From: Mycolicibacterium komanii | GTDB lineage: Bacteria; Actinomycetota; Actinomycetes; Mycobacteriales; Mycobacteriaceae | Direction: 5' to 3' | Length of the DNA: 64,000 nt | NCBI RefSeq assembly: GCF_001050035.1 | Contig: NZ_CVTA01000002.1 | Span: 1 to 64,000, forward strand | Shown here: positions 8,373 through 17,019 of the stretch, one piece after another | How positions within the stretch are numbered: position 1 is the stretch's first letter | Layout of the letters: each line of letters opens with the position of its first letter | Notes under the pieces: model-generated | The model's database searches: none | What the model was told of the DNA's origin: nothing | Seen by the model: only the letters and a program-made list of their open reading frames with translations | Program-made: the position numbers and the translations under genes

Positions 8373-8390
8373 AATAGGCATATTCCTATT
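8373..8390. promoter_or_regulatory. AT-rich palindrome upstream of the IclR regulator
   Basis: AATAGG-CATATT-CCTATT is a perfect 6-6-6 inverted repeat in a strikingly AT-rich patch (8371-8400) of the 167-bp gap before the iclR-type gene. IclR proteins often bind short A/T-rich palindromes in their own promoters, so this is a candidate autoregulatory operator. It is unlike the GC-rich palindrome shared by the catabolic promoters. Confidence 0.45.
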
Positions 8391-8434
8391 AGAAATATCG
8401 CCTGCCTGGTTGCAGGTCGCTCTCCGGAGGCCAC

Positions 8435-9277
8435 ATGACAACGACTGTCGAAACACCCAGCGCCGTCCTCGACCGCGTATCGCTGGTTCTTGATGCTTTC
8501 GATGGGCCGGGCCGACTGACACTGGCGCAGATCGTTCGCCGCACCGGGCTTCCCCGCTCGTCCGCACACCGCATGCTCGAGCGCCTCGTCCAGCTGCGCT
8601 GGCTGCGACGCAACGGACGCGACTACGAGTTGGGCATGCGGCTGGTCGAGTTGGGTTCACTCGCGGTGCACCAGGACCGCCTGCACCGCGCAGCGGTGCC
8701 CCTGCTGCACGACCTGCATCGCGCCACCGGTCTCGTCGTCCACCTCGCTGTGCTCGACGGCACCGATCTCGTGTACCTGGAGAAGATCGGTGACGGGTTG
8801 GGCGCGGCCATTCCCAGCCGCGTCGGCGGTCGCCACCCCGCGCACTGTTCGGCGCTGGGCAAGGCGATGCTGGCCTCGGCCACCGACCTGAACTACGACA
8901 CGATCGACCTGACGAACCGCCGTACCAAGTACTCCATCGGATCGCCCGTCCAGTTGCGCACCGAGCTGGCCAAGGTGCGTTCGCACGGCATTGCGTTCGA
9001 CCGCGAAGAGGCCCTCACCGGATTCGGTTGTGTCGCAGCGCCGATCGGCGGCCAGGGTGAGGCTGTGGCGGCCGTGTCGGTGTGCGGCCCGATGAACCGC
9101 ATGATGTTCGACCAACGTCTCGTCGCGCCGGTGCGGATGACTGCCATGGCGGTCTGGCGCAACGCCGAGGACGGTCCGCGGCGGGTGGCGCCGACGCTGC
9201 AGCAGGCCCGGCCGTTGCGGAACATGCCCACACCGCGGCCCACGACCCCCCGCGAGCCGGTGCTGCAGTACGCGTGA
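8435..9277 (+). CDS. IclR-family transcriptional regulator
   Basis: 280 residues. The N-terminal winged helix-turn-helix includes LTLAQIVRRTGLPRSSAHRM near 28-47 and the wing LRWLRRNGRDYELG. The ligand-binding IclR domain follows (HRATGLVVHLAVLDGTDLVY, GRRHPAHCSALGKAML-like segment, C-terminal GFGCVAAPIGG). The Pro/Arg-rich last 35 residues are probably disordered. A GGAGG ribosome-binding site lies before the ATG. The stop overlaps the ATG of the following esterase (TGATG), so the two are co-translated. Targets are unknown; it may control its own small operon through the AT-rich palindrome upstream. Confidence 0.9.
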   Translation: MTTTVETPSAVLDRVSLVLDAFDGPGRLTLAQIVRRTGLPRSSAHRMLERLVQLRWLRRNGRDYELGMRLVELGSLAVHQDRLHRAAVPLLHDLHRATGLVVHLAVLDGTDLVYLEKIGDGLGAAIPSRVGGRHPAHCSALGKAMLASATDLNYDTIDLTNRRTKYSIGSPVQLRTELAKVRSHGIAFDREEALTGFGCVAAPIGGQGEAVAAVSVCGPMNRMMFDQRLVAPVRMTAMAVWRNAEDGPRRVAPTLQQARPLRNMPTPRPTTPREPVLQYA

Positions 9278-10182
9278 TGCTCGACCCGCAGATCGCCGAC
9301 CTGATCGAGGCGCTCGACTCCGGCTTTCCTCCGGTGCACACCATGACCGGCGCGCAGGCGCGAGCGACGATCCGATCGCGGTTCGTGGCGCCCGCACAGC
9401 CCGAAGCCGTCGAGTCGGTCACCGATGTCACAATCGCCGGCAATGTCCCGGTTCGGATCTACCGACCGGCGTCGGATGTCCCGCTCCCGGTGGTGGTGTA
9501 CGCCCACGGCGGCGGGTTCGTCTTCTGCGACCTCGACAGCCACGACGGGCTGTGCCGCAGCCTGGCCAATCTCCTTACCGCGGTGGTGATCTCGGTGGAC
9601 TACCGGCTCGCGCCCGAGAGCAGGTGGCCGGCCGCGGCGGACGACGTGTACGCGGCGACGCGGTGGGCGGCCGAGCACGCCGCGGAGTTCGGAGGCGACC
9701 CGGACAGGCTCGCGGTGGCGGGTGACAGCGCGGGCGGCAACCTCGCGGCGGTCACCACCCTGATGGCCCGCGACCGCGGCGGACCCGAGCTGTCCGCCCA
9801 AATGCTGATCTACCCGATGATCGCCGCGGACTTCGAAACCGAGTCATACCGGCTCTACGGCAAGGGTTTCTACAATCCACGGCCGGCGCTGCAGTGGTAC
9901 TGGGACCAGTACGTGCCCTCCCCCACCGACCGCACCCACCCGTATGCGTCGCCGCTGCATGCGCGCCTCGACGGACTGCCGCCGGCGGTGGTGGTGATCG
10001 CGGGTCACGATCCGCTGCGCGACGAGGGTGTCGCCTACGCCGAGGCGTTGGAAGCCGCGGGTGTTCCGGTGGCGCGGTGCACTTTCGACGGCGGGATTCA
10101 CGGATTCATGACGATGCCGATGCTCGACATCGCTCACGAGGCGCGGCGCCAGGCGACGCAGGAACTCGCGAAGGTGTTGTGA
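9277..10182 (+). CDS. alpha/beta hydrolase, HSL-type esterase/lipase
   Basis: 301-residue hydrolase of the hormone-sensitive lipase group. It has the oxyanion HGGG at 77-80, nucleophile Ser151 in GDSAGGN, a predicted Asp in GHDPLRDEG and His in GGIHGF. The start ATG overlaps the stop of the iclR gene; the longer open frame upstream to 9082 only shadows that gene. It could hydrolyse the ester or lactone made by the nearby Baeyer-Villiger enzymes. A second HSL-type gene lies at 23907. Confidence 0.88.
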   Translation: MLDPQIADLIEALDSGFPPVHTMTGAQARATIRSRFVAPAQPEAVESVTDVTIAGNVPVRIYRPASDVPLPVVVYAHGGGFVFCDLDSHDGLCRSLANLLTAVVISVDYRLAPESRWPAAADDVYAATRWAAEHAAEFGGDPDRLAVAGDSAGGNLAAVTTLMARDRGGPELSAQMLIYPMIAADFETESYRLYGKGFYNPRPALQWYWDQYVPSPTDRTHPYASPLHARLDGLPPAVVVIAGHDPLRDEGVAYAEALEAAGVPVARCTFDGGIHGFMTMPMLDIAHEARRQATQELAKVL

Positions 10183-10192
10183 GGCCCCGCGA

Positions 10193-11398
10193 CTAGACCT
10201 TCGGCACCGGCCCGTAGCGCTGGTGCGGGTCGAGCACGCAGTGGGTCCGGCCGAACACCGTGACCATGCACTTGTTGTTGTGGTTACAGCGACTGCGCGT
10301 GTCGTGGTCGGCGATCATCGCGTTGACCAGATCGGGTTCGCGCAGCAGCGCCCTGCCCATCGCCATGAAGTCGAAGCCCTCGCGCAGCCCCGTCTGGAGG
10401 TGCTCGTAGTTCGTGATGCCGCCCAGCAGAATCAGTTTGGTGTTGCGCACCACCGGCACGAACTGCCGCGCCGCGTCGAGCATGTAGAGATCGCGGTACG
10501 GATAGCTGCCCATGACCCGCTTGCCCGCGAGGCGGACGCCGGGCCGCAACGCGGACGGCATCACCTCCGCGAACTCTTTGACCGGGACGTCGCCCCGGAA
10601 CAGGTACATCGGTTTGTAGACCGACGAACCCTGGGTGAGCTCGATGGCGTCCAGCGCGGAGTCGGCGTCGAGCAGTTGCGCGGTCCGCAGGGCCTCGTCG
10701 ATCCAGATGCTGCCGGGCAGACCGTCGTCCATATCGAGTTTGGCGATGACCGCGATCTGGTCCTTCACGACTTCCCGGACTCGGGCCGCAATTTCGCGGA
10801 CCAACCGCGAACGGTTGTCGATCGAACCGCCGTATTCGTCCTTGCGCCGGTTGATCCGCGCGCTGAGGAACGAGCTCGGCAGGTAGAGATGGCCGAAGTG
10901 CAGTTCGACGGCGTCGAAGCCGGCGTCGATGGCCACCTGCGCCGCGGCAGCGAATTGCCCGATCACGGCACGGATCTCGGCGCGGGTGATCTCGCGACAG
11001 TAGGCGAAGGAGGTGGGGTTGACGAAGCGGCTGGGGGCGACGGCCGTGACGCCGGTCAGCTTCTTCGGAGCGACGACGCCGGCGTGGCCGAGCTGCGCCG
11101 AAATCGCCGCTCCTGTGGCGTGCACAGCGTCGGTGAGCCTGCGCAGTCCGGGCAGCGCCGCCGGGCTCATCACGATCTGGCCGGGCGCGCTGGCGCCCTC
11201 CTTCGACACGCAGCAGTACGCCACGGTCGTCATGCCCACACCGCCCTTGGCGAATGCGACGTGAAAGTCGATCAAGTCATCGGTGACCATGCCGTCAGGC
11301 GAGCGGCCCTCCGACGTCGCGGCCTTGATGACCCGGTTGCGCAGCTTCACCGGACCGAGCCGGGACGGCGCGAACGGATCCAGCGTCTCATCGGTCAT
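10193..11398 (-). CDS. NADH:flavin oxidoreductase, old yellow enzyme family
   Basis: 401-residue FMN-binding TIM barrel. Features: an N-terminal LRNRVIKAATSEGRS strand, ELHFGHLYLPSSFLS in place of the usual HxAHGYLxxQFLS, the KDEYGGSIDNRSRL barrel motif and a late MGRALLREPDL. The C-terminus has CNHNNKC and one more Cys, reminiscent of the iron-sulfur motif of dienoyl-CoA reductase relatives, but the spacing is not canonical and the second domain is absent. The ATG at 11398 lies 41 bp from the shared palindrome. A role in reducing a conjugated enone or enoyl thioester of steroid breakdown is inferred. Confidence 0.88.
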   Translation of the reverse strand: MTDETLDPFAPSRLGPVKLRNRVIKAATSEGRSPDGMVTDDLIDFHVAFAKGGVGMTTVAYCCVSKEGASAPGQIVMSPAALPGLRRLTDAVHATGAAISAQLGHAGVVAPKKLTGVTAVAPSRFVNPTSFAYCREITRAEIRAVIGQFAAAAQVAIDAGFDAVELHFGHLYLPSSFLSARINRRKDEYGGSIDNRSRLVREIAARVREVVKDQIAVIAKLDMDDGLPGSIWIDEALRTAQLLDADSALDAIELTQGSSVYKPMYLFRGDVPVKEFAEVMPSALRPGVRLAGKRVMGSYPYRDLYMLDAARQFVPVVRNTKLILLGGITNYEHLQTGLREGFDFMAMGRALLREPDLVNAMIADHDTRSRCNHNNKCMVTVFGRTHCVLDPHQRYGPVPKV

Positions 11399-11439
11399 CG
11401 GACAACGGTGCTCCCCGCCGTGGTCGCGGTCAACCGTGT

Positions 11440-11458
11440 CGTCCCGATGGCCGGGAGC
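11440..11458. promoter_or_regulatory. 19-bp palindromic operator, site 4 (old yellow enzyme/NIPSNAP-like)
   Basis: CGTCCCG-ATGGC-CGGGAGC lies almost exactly midway between two divergent start codons: 41 bp to ATG 11398 on the left and 40 bp to ATG 11499 on the right. The right promoter has TAATGT at 11487-11492, six bases before the ATG; the left has CACCGT on the minus strand at 11405-11410. Both fit leaderless transcription. Confidence 0.72.
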
Positions 11459-11498
11459 GTCATCGTCACCGCGAGCGCCATCGCCCTAATGTCGGGCC

Positions 11499-11846
11499 AT
11501 GGCCGACGGTGAGGTGTTCGTCATCGACAGGGTCATCACCCGGCCCGGATGCGCACGGCGTTTCGTCGACACGTATCTGGCCGAATACGCGCCCGGTGCG
11601 CGTGATCGCGGGATGACGCTTCGCGACGTGCTCGTCAGCCCGCCGATCTGGTTCGACGACCGATCCAACGTGGTCACCGTGACGTGGTCGCTGCCCAGCC
11701 CGCAAGCCTGGTGGGAGATGACGTGGAAGGGCAGGCCCGACGCCACACTCGGAGCGTGGTGGGAGGGCGTGGCCGAACTGGTCGTGGAGCGCACCCGCAG
11801 CGTCGCCGCCGCGGCGGCGGACGTGGACGGCCTCTGCGATGTATAG
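11499..11846 (+). CDS. small NIPSNAP/dimeric alpha-beta barrel-like protein
   Basis: 115 residues of unknown function. FVIDRVITRPGCARRFVDTYLAEY, then a beta-strand VVTVTWSLPSPQAWWEM and a final helix, give the strand-helix-strand pattern of dimeric alpha/beta barrels such as NIPSNAP proteins. No catalytic motif stands out. The start is set by the leaderless promoter (TAATGT six bases before) and the 40-bp distance to operator site 4. It overlaps the next gene by 8 bp, so the pair is probably one transcript. Members of this fold act as small isomerases, cyclases or monooxygenases. Confidence 0.72.
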   Translation: MADGEVFVIDRVITRPGCARRFVDTYLAEYAPGARDRGMTLRDVLVSPPIWFDDRSNVVTVTWSLPSPQAWWEMTWKGRPDATLGAWWEGVAELVVERTRSVAAAAADVDGLCDV

Positions 11847-12459
11847 CGTCATCCGGCTCATCGATGCGGTCGGTGCGCCCGAACGTGACCGCCTGATGAG
11901 TGAGCTGCGGGAGGCGTCGGCGGCCAGCGGCGCGGCCCACGCTCTGGTGCAGCCGACGCTGCCGGGCGTGCGCAACGGCGGCGACATCCTGGTGCATCTG
12001 CGGTTCGGCGATCCCGACGAGTGGACCTCGGTGGCAACGTCTTTCGACGCGCTGCTCGACCGACCCGAGGTCGCCCGCGTCAACGGCGCCACCTACACCG
12101 GCGACGCGAACGTCGCTCGCGACATCTCCGCCACCGTCTACCGGACCCTGCTGCTGCGAGTGCAACCGGACACCGACGAGGCGACGGTGGCGCGGTTCGA
12201 GGACGATCTACGGCTGCTCCCCCGCTATGTCACCTCGATCGGCAGGTGGCAACTCAGTCGCGTCGACGCGGCCGTGGGTGTCTCACCGTGGACTCACGTA
12301 TTCGAGCAGGAGTTCCGCGACCTCGACGGCCTGACGGGCCCGTACCTCATGCACCCCATTCACTGGGCGTACGTGGACCGCTGGTTCGACCCCGAATGCC
12401 CCGACGTCATCGTCCGCGACCGGGTCTGCCACAGCTTCTGCAGCACCCTTCCACAGTGA
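11839..12459 (+). CDS. Dabb/EthD-like two-domain protein of unknown function
   Basis: 206 residues. Each half begins with a similar strand: MYSVIRLIDAV near 1 and VYRTLLLRVQPDTDEATVARFEDDL near 98, followed by a helix and a VTSIGRWQLSRVD-type strand; the end has WTHVFEQEFRDLDGLTGPYLMHPIHWAYVD, typical of Dabb (stress-responsive dimeric alpha/beta barrel) domains. It may be a fused dimer of one barrel. It overlaps the NIPSNAP-like gene, and the pair is controlled from operator site 4. Its stop codon is the first base of an intergenic palindrome. Function unknown; a small ring-tailoring enzyme is one possibility. Confidence 0.72.
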   Translation: MYSVIRLIDAVGAPERDRLMSELREASAASGAAHALVQPTLPGVRNGGDILVHLRFGDPDEWTSVATSFDALLDRPEVARVNGATYTGDANVARDISATVYRTLLLRVQPDTDEATVARFEDDLRLLPRYVTSIGRWQLSRVDAAVGVSPWTHVFEQEFRDLDGLTGPYLMHPIHWAYVDRWFDPECPDVIVRDRVCHSFCSTLPQ

Positions 12460-12504
12460 TTTCGGTGCGCTAGCAGTCGCTTACCGATCGTTAGTGCACC
12501 GAAA
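12460..12504. repeat. dispersed intergenic palindrome, copy 1, between convergent genes
   Basis: TTTCGGTGCGCTA at 12460-12472 is inverted as TAGTGCACCGAAA at 12492-12504 with one G-T wobble and a 19-bp spacer. The arms and part of the spacer (CAGTCGCT, CGATCG) recur at 26058-26106. It separates two convergent genes and probably acts as a bidirectional terminator, though it has no T-tract. Confidence 0.75.
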
Positions 12505-12507
12505 CCG

Positions 12508-13395
12508 CTAGAGGCCGGCGGGCAGGATGTTCGGGTTGGCCGTCGCGGGCGGTTCCAGCGGCAGCAACTCGGCGGCGCCGTCGAGCGTGTGTACGGTCAG
12601 TCCCTGCGACCATGGGTAGTGCAGGCTGAAGGCGACCAGCCCGGTGCGCTCGGCGGCCGTGAGGTGGCACATCGCCAGCACCGTCTCGGCCAGATACTCG
12701 ACCGGCTCGGTCGGGAAGGTGTCCGGAATAAGTTGCGCCGCACCGGGAGTGCGGATGGCCGTCGAGGGGCCGACGCAGTTCACCGCGATGTTCGAGTCGA
12801 CCAGTTCGGCGGCCACTCCCTGGGTGAAACGGTGCAGGGCGGCCTTGCAGGAGGCGTAGACGACGTCGCCCGACGTCTTGTTGTACTCGCGGTACGGCCG
12901 CATAGGAGCGACACCGGTCACCGACCCGATGTTGACGATCCAGCCGGCACCCCGCTTCCGCATGTGGGGCACGGCGGCCTTGGTCAAAACGAACGGCGTA
13001 CGCAGGTAGTGCTCGACGGTGCGGTCGAAGGTGTCCAGGCCCATCTCCTCGACCCGGGCATAGTCGGCGAAACCGGCGTTGTTGACCAGAATGTCGAGGC
13101 CGCCCGTGCGTTCGACGACCTCGTCGATCAGCCCGCCCCGCTGGTCGGGGTCCTCGAGGTCGGCCGCGATACCGATCGCCGTCCCGCCCGCCCCCTCGAT
13201 CAGCTCGACGGTCTCGGCGATGGTGCCCGGCAGGGCCGTCGCGGCTCCGCCGCGTATCGACGCCGACGGCTCGAACGACCGGGCCGTGACCACGACAGTC
13301 GCGCCCTCCGCGGAAAGGCGTTGCGCCACAGCGCGTCCGATGCCTCGGCTACTGCCGGTGACCAGCGCCGTCTTTCCGGCGAGGAGGCCGGTCAT
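12508..13395 (-). CDS. short-chain dehydrogenase/reductase
   Basis: 295 residues. The cofactor motif TGSSRGIG is at 13-20, NNAG follows near 110, and the active site has a Ser (NIGSVTG) and YASCK (Tyr-x3-Lys) near 195. The ATG at 13395 overlaps the stop of the upstream monooxygenase (ATGA), so it is the second gene of that leftward operon. The coupling suggests the pair works in sequence: the dehydrogenase could make the ketone that the Baeyer-Villiger enzyme oxidises. Substrate unknown. Confidence 0.88.
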   Translation of the reverse strand: MTGLLAGKTALVTGSSRGIGRAVAQRLSAEGATVVVTARSFEPSASIRGGAATALPGTIAETVELIEGAGGTAIGIAADLEDPDQRGGLIDEVVERTGGLDILVNNAGFADYARVEEMGLDTFDRTVEHYLRTPFVLTKAAVPHMRKRGAGWIVNIGSVTGVAPMRPYREYNKTSGDVVYASCKAALHRFTQGVAAELVDSNIAVNCVGPSTAIRTPGAAQLIPDTFPTEPVEYLAETVLAMCHLTAAERTGLVAFSLHYPWSQGLTVHTLDGAAELLPLEPPATANPNILPAGL

Positions 13396-15320
13396 CGGAT
13401 CACGAAGTGTTCTTCGACGGGCGCGCGATGCTGGTGCCAGATGTCGACCAGGCGGTACGGCGTCGCGACGACGACGCGGCCGGATGCCGAACGGTAATAG
13501 GTGTGTGCGTTCGGGGTATGGCACCACACCGTCTGCGACATCGCCTCGTCGATCTGAGCGACGTAATCGTCGTAGGCCTCCCGCGTCACCTCGATGGTGG
13601 CGGCATCGCGCAGCGCGAGCAGTTGCAGGCATTCCACGATGTAGTGCGCGAGCACCTCCATGGAGAAGTTGGCGCCCGCACCGTGGCCCGGGCTGTAGTT
13701 GGGCGCCGAGGTGATGAACAGGTTCGGAAAGCCCGGCACCGTGCCACCGCGGTACGCGCGGGGACTGTCGCCCCACTCCTCGCGCAATGTCCTGCCGTCG
13801 CGGCCGCGGATGTCGACCGTGGACAGGAAGTCGAGGTGATAGCCGGTCGCGTAGATGATCACGTCGAGATCGATCTGCCGCCCGTCCGCTGTGACGATGC
13901 CTGCGGCGTTGACGGCGGCCGGTTCGCTCGCCTCCACGTCGACGTGCTCGCGCGTCAGCGCCGCGTAGTAGCCGCCCGGGTCGCGGATGATGCGCTTACC
14001 GTACGGCGCGAAGTCGGGGGTGACCTTCTTCGCCAGCTCCGAACCCTCGCCGAACGTCTGGTTGATGTATTCCATGCACATCTGCAGCAGGACGTCGTTG
14101 GCCTGCGAGATCGACAGATGGTCCCTCGCCCACTCGGGGTCGCGCAGGATGACGGGATAATTGTTGTCGGCCGTCGCCCAATAGGACTTCAGCCGGTGCC
14201 AGTTCGCGTAGTACGGCAGGTGCCGTCCGAGATACCTCCGGTATTCCGGGACGTCGTCGGACAACCGCTTTCGCGGGGCCACCCAGTGTGGCTGGCGTTG
14301 GAACACGGTCAGGTGTTCGACCTCGTCCACACACGCGTCGACGATCTGCACGGCGGTGCACCCCGCGCCGATGACGGCGACCCGCTTACCGGTGAGGTCG
14401 AGCGACGGATCCCACAGCGCCGAGTGAATACTGGTGCCCTCGAACGATTCTCGGCCGGGAATATCGGGCCACCGCGGTCGGTTGAGGTAGCCGGCGGCGG
14501 TCACGACCACCCGGGCGTAGCTGACGTCGCGGTTACCGTCGCGGTCGACCGCGTGGATCTGCCACTGGTTGCGCGCGTCATCCCACCAGAGCGCCTCGAC
14601 CTCGGTGCCGAACCGGGTGTGCTCACGCAGTCCGTGCTTGTCGGCCAGGGAGACCAGGTAGTCCTGGTACTCCGCGCCCTGCGGGTAGTAGCTCGACCAG
14701 TCGGGGTTGACCTCCCGCGACAGCGAGTAGTAGGCCGACGGCGTGTCGACACCGATACCGGGATACTTCGTCGTCAACCAGGTGCCGCCGACCTCGTCGT
14801 TGCGGTCGAAGATCTGATACCGCACTCCGGCGTCCGCGGCGGCCAGCGCGGTGATGATGCCGGCGATGCCCGCGCCGATGATCGCGACATTCGTCGTCGG
14901 CGGGATCGGCACGGTACGCGGCAACGTGGGCTGGGAGAGGTGAAAACCGCCCTGCTCGAGCAGGAGCGGGACGAATTCGTCGCCCACGTCGGAACCGAGC
15001 GCCACCGGCAGCGCGCGGGTGAACAGATCGATGTCGTCGGCGGCCATCGCCCCTTCGGCCAGCGGCGAGGACAGCGCCGAGACGACCGCCTCGACAAGCG
15101 CCGCCATGGTGTCCGCGTCGGTGACGCCGGCGCGCTCGGGCGGATCGGGGATGTGCGTGATCTTCGGCCCGAACCTGTCGATCACCGACGGATCCCCCGT
15201 CAGCTGGGCCAGCACCGCGACCAGGACGCCGGGGTCCGCCTGACCGAGATTCGCCCTCAGTTCCTCGCGGTCGGCGTCCGCGGCGTGCGGCGACGGTATG
15301 GCTCGAGCGTCAGCAGTCAC
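13392..15320 (-). CDS. Baeyer-Villiger monooxygenase with N-terminal extension (HAPMO-like)
   Basis: 642 residues. A helical extension of about 140 residues precedes the FAD motif GAGIAG near 149; the Baeyer-Villiger fingerprint FxGxxxHxxxWD is at about 293-304 and a second Rossmann motif GAGCTA near 318. Length and extension match the 4-hydroxyacetophenone monooxygenase subgroup, as does the WD ending. The frame opens at 15326, but GTG 15318-15320 is preferred: it is 41 bp from operator site 5 and seven bases after a GATACT -10, like the other leaderless starts. It is followed by a coupled SDR. A ketone from steroid breakdown is a likely substrate. Confidence 0.87.
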   Translation of the reverse strand: MTADARAIPSPHAADADREELRANLGQADPGVLVAVLAQLTGDPSVIDRFGPKITHIPDPPERAGVTDADTMAALVEAVVSALSSPLAEGAMAADDIDLFTRALPVALGSDVGDEFVPLLLEQGGFHLSQPTLPRTVPIPPTTNVAIIGAGIAGIITALAAADAGVRYQIFDRNDEVGGTWLTTKYPGIGVDTPSAYYSLSREVNPDWSSYYPQGAEYQDYLVSLADKHGLREHTRFGTEVEALWWDDARNQWQIHAVDRDGNRDVSYARVVVTAAGYLNRPRWPDIPGRESFEGTSIHSALWDPSLDLTGKRVAVIGAGCTAVQIVDACVDEVEHLTVFQRQPHWVAPRKRLSDDVPEYRRYLGRHLPYYANWHRLKSYWATADNNYPVILRDPEWARDHLSISQANDVLLQMCMEYINQTFGEGSELAKKVTPDFAPYGKRIIRDPGGYYAALTREHVDVEASEPAAVNAAGIVTADGRQIDLDVIIYATGYHLDFLSTVDIRGRDGRTLREEWGDSPRAYRGGTVPGFPNLFITSAPNYSPGHGAGANFSMEVLAHYIVECLQLLALRDAATIEVTREAYDDYVAQIDEAMSQTVWCHTPNAHTYYRSASGRVVVATPYRLVDIWHQHRAPVEEHFVIR

Positions 15321-15361
15321 GGACACGAGTATCGGTGCGTCACGGCCGACCGGGCAGTGCC

Positions 15362-15380
15362 CTGCCTACTGAGCGGGACA
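15362..15380. promoter_or_regulatory. 19-bp palindromic operator, site 5 (BVMO-SDR / fadD operon)
   Basis: CTGCCTA-CTGAG-CGGGACA has a perfect right half. It is 42 bp from the fadD ATG, whose -10 is TACGCT at 15410-15415, and 41 bp from the GTG at 15320 of the divergent monooxygenase, whose -10 is GATACT on the minus strand at 15328-15333. The spacing from box to -10 is 29 and 28 bp. Confidence 0.68.
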
Positions 15381-15422
15381 TGAGTCCCTCGCCAAGCGCC
15401 AGTCACGTTTACGCTGCCGGCC

Positions 15423-17000
15423 ATGGATCTGGATGCGGTGGTCGACCAGGCGCGCAGCCACGCTCTGGGCGACATCCCGCGCCGTTCGGCTCGCAGGCAA
15501 CCCGACAAGACCGCGATCATCGACGGCGATGTGACGTTGACGTTTGCCGAATTCGACCAGCTCGTGGACCGGGCCGCGGCGGCGTTGCAGGACAACGGCT
15601 TTAACCCCGGTGACCGGGTGGCGCTGCTCGCGCGCAACTGCTGGCAGTATGCGGTGCTCGCCTTCGCCACCGCCCGCGCCGCGGTGGTGTTGGTGCCGGT
15701 CAACTTCATGCTGACCGCCGAGGAGATCGCTTACATCCTCGGCCACAGCAAGGCCGACGGTTTCATCGTCGAAGCCGAGCTGGCGGGCGTCGCTGAGGAC
15801 GCGATGCGCGTCGACGGAGCGGTGCGGGCCCGGGCCGCGATCGTCCGGCCCGGACAGTGCATTCCGCCAGGCTGGGACGACTTCGCGCAATGGCTTTCCA
15901 CCACCACCCCCGCGCCGAATCCGCGCATCGAGGACGACCAGCTGCTGCGCTTGATGTACACCAGCGGCACGGAGTCGCGGCCCAAGGGCGCGATGCACAC
16001 GAGCCGCAGCCTGATGTGGCAGTACGTCAGCACCATCGTCGCCGGCTCCATGGCGGGTGACGACGTCGAAATCCACTCGCTGCCGCTGTATCACTGCGCG
16101 CAGCTGGACAACTTCCTGGCCACCGACATCTATCTCGGTGCGACGAGCATCATCCTGCCCGGGCCCGATCCCGAGACGGTGCTGCGCACGATCGCCCGCT
16201 ACGGGGTGACCAACTACTTCGCGCCTCCGACGGTGTGGATCAGCCTGCTGCGTTGCCCGGTGTTCGACGAGGTCGATCTGTCGAGCCTGCGCAAGGGCTA
16301 CTACGGCGCTTCGGCGATGCCGATCGAGATTCTCGCCGAGATCCGCGACCGGCTGCCGAACCTGAGGTTGTGGAACTTCTACGGCCAGACGGAGTTGGCG
16401 CCGCTGGCGTCCGCGCTCGGGCCCGACGAACAGGACACCCACGCCGGTTCGGCGGGACGGCCGGTGGTCAACGTCGAGACGACCATCCTCGACGAAGACG
16501 ACGCTCCGGTCACACCCGGTGTGGTGGGTGAGATCGCCCACCGCAGCCCGCATCTGATGCTCGGTTATCTCGACGACCGGGCCAAGACGGCGGAGGCGTT
16601 CCGCGGCGGTTGGTTCCACTCCGGCGACCTCGGCTACTACGACGAACACGGCTTGCTGCATGTGGTCGACCGGAAGAAGGACATGATCAAGACCGGCGGC
16701 GAGAATGTCGCCAGCCGCGAGGTCGAGGAGGTCCTCTACCGGCACAACGGGGTTCAGGAGGTCGCGGTCTTCGGTCTTCCGCATCCGACGTGGGTCGAGA
16801 CCGTGGTCGCCGCGGTGGTCTCCCGCGAGGGCGCCGACCTGACCGAGGTCGACCTGATCGCACACTGCCGGCAGCATCTGGCCGGGTTCAAGACCCCCAA
16901 GCACGTCTTCTTCGTCGACGCACTGCCGAAGAACCCGAGCGGCAAGCTGCTGAAACGTCAACTGCGCGAACGCTTCGCGGCCGAACCGCTGAGCCGCTGA
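15423..17000 (+). CDS. acyl-CoA synthetase / AMP-dependent ligase (FadD-type)
   Basis: 525 residues of the ANL family. The P-loop-like YTSGTESRPKGAM begins at 179, NFYGQTE is the acyl-adenylate motif A5 near 319, GWFHSGDLGYYDEHG is A7 near 397, DRKKDMIKTGGEN follows, and PKNPSGKLLKR carries the catalytic Lys near the C-terminus. It activates a carboxylic acid with ATP and CoA, probably a steroid or ring-derived acid. TACGCT seven bases before the ATG indicates a leaderless transcript. It heads a rightward operon: ligase, alcohol dehydrogenase, aldehyde dehydrogenase, crotonase and two acyl-CoA dehydrogenase subunits. Confidence 0.9.
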   Translation: MDLDAVVDQARSHALGDIPRRSARRQPDKTAIIDGDVTLTFAEFDQLVDRAAAALQDNGFNPGDRVALLARNCWQYAVLAFATARAAVVLVPVNFMLTAEEIAYILGHSKADGFIVEAELAGVAEDAMRVDGAVRARAAIVRPGQCIPPGWDDFAQWLSTTTPAPNPRIEDDQLLRLMYTSGTESRPKGAMHTSRSLMWQYVSTIVAGSMAGDDVEIHSLPLYHCAQLDNFLATDIYLGATSIILPGPDPETVLRTIARYGVTNYFAPPTVWISLLRCPVFDEVDLSSLRKGYYGASAMPIEILAEIRDRLPNLRLWNFYGQTELAPLASALGPDEQDTHAGSAGRPVVNVETTILDEDDAPVTPGVVGEIAHRSPHLMLGYLDDRAKTAEAFRGGWFHSGDLGYYDEHGLLHVVDRKKDMIKTGGENVASREVEEVLYRHNGVQEVAVFGLPHPTWVETVVAAVVSREGADLTEVDLIAHCRQHLAGFKTPKHVFFVDALPKNPSGKLLKRQLRERFAAEPLSR

Positions 17001-17019
17001 GCCAGAAGGGAACTGTCAG

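Noticed and set aside
3391..8660. Very long leftward frames opposite hsaA, hsaC, the flavoprotein and the alcohol dehydrogenase
   Set aside because: They are GC-rich shadow frames: His/Arg/Gly/Asp-rich translation, no motifs, and exactly opposite well-supported genes.
15339..15357. A second possible copy of the 19-bp box, 23 bp left of site 5
   Set aside because: Only the CGGGCA half fits; the left half GTCACGG is too divergent to claim.
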